Source: Alteromonadaceae bacterium (GTDB lineage: Bacteria > Pseudomonadota > Gammaproteobacteria > Enterobacterales > Alteromonadaceae). Taken from it: a stretch of DNA of 64,000 nt. The DNA lies in NCBI GenBank assembly GCA_016765535.1, contig JAESPQ010000056.1, forward strand, positions 263-64,262, written 5' to 3'. The first letter of the stretch is position 1. Every line of letters starts with the position of its first letter. Under the pieces are notes generated by a model, which saw only the letters and a list, made by a program, of their open reading frames with translations, ran no database searches and was not told where the DNA came from. The position numbers and the translations under genes are program-made. Below, piece by piece: positions 63,472 through 64,000 of the stretch.

Positions 63472-64000
63472 ATGAAAGAAAAGTGTAATACAGCAAATAA
63501 AGCAACTTTTGATACGTTGATCGCAGGTGGTGGTATTGCTGGTTTAGTCACTGCATTAGAATTATTAAAGCAAGGTCAAAGCGTATGTATTGTTGATAGA
63601 GATACACCTGAACGATTAGGTGGTTTAGCCCGTTGGGCATTTGGCGGTATGGCGTTGTGCAATACCAAACAACAAAAAAAATTAAAAATAGCCGATAACA
63701 GTGAACGTTTGTTACAAGATTGGCACAGTTTTGCCGAGTTTAGCGAGCAAGACCATTGGCCAAAACAATGGGCGCAAGAATATGCCCAGCATAACACTGA
63801 TAAGGTGTATCAATATTTACTTGCTTTAGGACTTAAATTTTTACCTGCGGTAAATTGGGTGGAACGTGGTTTATTTGGCGAGGGTAATTCATTGCCACGT
63901 TATCATATTTTGTGGGGGACTGGCTGGGAATTAGTTGAAGTTATTATCGCTAATCTAAAGTCTTTTATTAAGCTTGAACAATTAGTTATTTATCATCAAC
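63472..64000 (+). CDS. FAD-binding dehydrogenase, N-terminal part
   Basis: The first 176 residues of a flavoprotein run off the window. The FAD motif is IAGGGIAGLVTALELLKQG. GGLARWAFGGMALCNT and DHWPKQWAQEYA match the FAD-binding dehydrogenase (KstD/fumarate-reductase-like) family of about 550 residues. The start is the ATG at 63472; another ATG four bases upstream hits a stop. Substrate unknown. Confidence 0.85.
   Translation, partial: MKEKCNTANKATFDTLIAGGGIAGLVTALELLKQGQSVCIVDRDTPERLGGLARWAFGGMALCNTKQQKKLKIADNSERLLQDWHSFAEFSEQDHWPKQWAQEYAQHNTDKVYQYLLALGLKFLPAVNWVERGLFGEGNSLPRYHILWGTGWELVEVIIANLKSFIKLEQLVIYHQ

Overview
The window is AT-rich bacterial chromosome with compact operons. Gene content and protein style point to a marine gammaproteobacterium of the order Alteromonadales, most likely a Colwellia/Thalassotalea- or Shewanella-like organism. 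The clues are NhaD, a TtpC-type TonB2 operon, PsrA and FadR together, a Shewanella-type N-terminal extension on RimO, a DUF3570/DUF4266 pair, and a SonM/SonA-like borosin pair. The genus is an inference; the sequence contains no rRNA.

Layout. 1-2.1 kb: folD, then a tRNA cluster (Pro-Arg-His-Pro) with a strong stable-RNA promoter and three decayed tRNA-Pro 3' halves, two of them in an 83-bp tandem repeat. 2.1-5.1 kb: a TPR-GGDEF diguanylate cyclase, then a split borosin RiPP locus, made of a SonM-like peptide-backbone N-methyltransferase and a separate 89-residue precursor. 5.2-7.2 kb: a small accessory stretch (GNAT acetyltransferase, serine-recombinase remnant, membrane-anchored J-domain protein). 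7.3-17.8 kb: rimO, psrA with a clear operator, dsbB, nhaD, fadR, and the spoVR/yeaH/prkA stress operon. Its ycgB-fadR-nha-dsbB order is the one I recall from enterobacteria, with nhaD in place of nhaB. 18-22 kb: a chemoreceptor, a porin and two small PstS-like periplasmic proteins. 22-24 kb: sodB, grxD and a 2-Cys peroxiredoxin, all for oxidative and Fe-S stress. 24.6-29.6 kb: a six-gene energy-transduction operon (DUF3450, TtpC, ExbB, ExbD, TonB, TPR protein). 29.6-38.4 kb: dusC, an HvfA-like Cys-repeat peptide, then the conserved block yhbY-rlmE-ftsH-folP-glmM-(tpiA)-secG-tRNA-Leu(GAG). 38.6-51.5 kb: an oxidoreductase, proA, lolCDE, a DUF2062 gene, comEC and the lipid A/Kdo genes msbA-lpxK-Trm112-kdsB. 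51.6-55 kb: the DUF4266/DUF3570 pair, a YaiI protein, an alkyltransferase-like protein and a toxin-antitoxin pair. 55-64 kb: a tryptophan-catabolism operon reading leftwards (SDR, ALDH, RidA, HAO, KynB-like, KynU, Kmo), then a Cys-motif small protein, a LuxR-type regulator and the start of an FAD dehydrogenase cut by the window edge.

The main discoveries are two RiPP-like loci. One is the borosin pair at 3973-5094, whose precursor carries two possible core segments. The other is an orphan HvfA-like precursor at 30748-31179, whose partner modifying enzymes are not in this window and whose last repeat was cut off by a one-base deletion visible in the DNA. Functions are assigned from recognised motifs and family memory. 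No database search was run.
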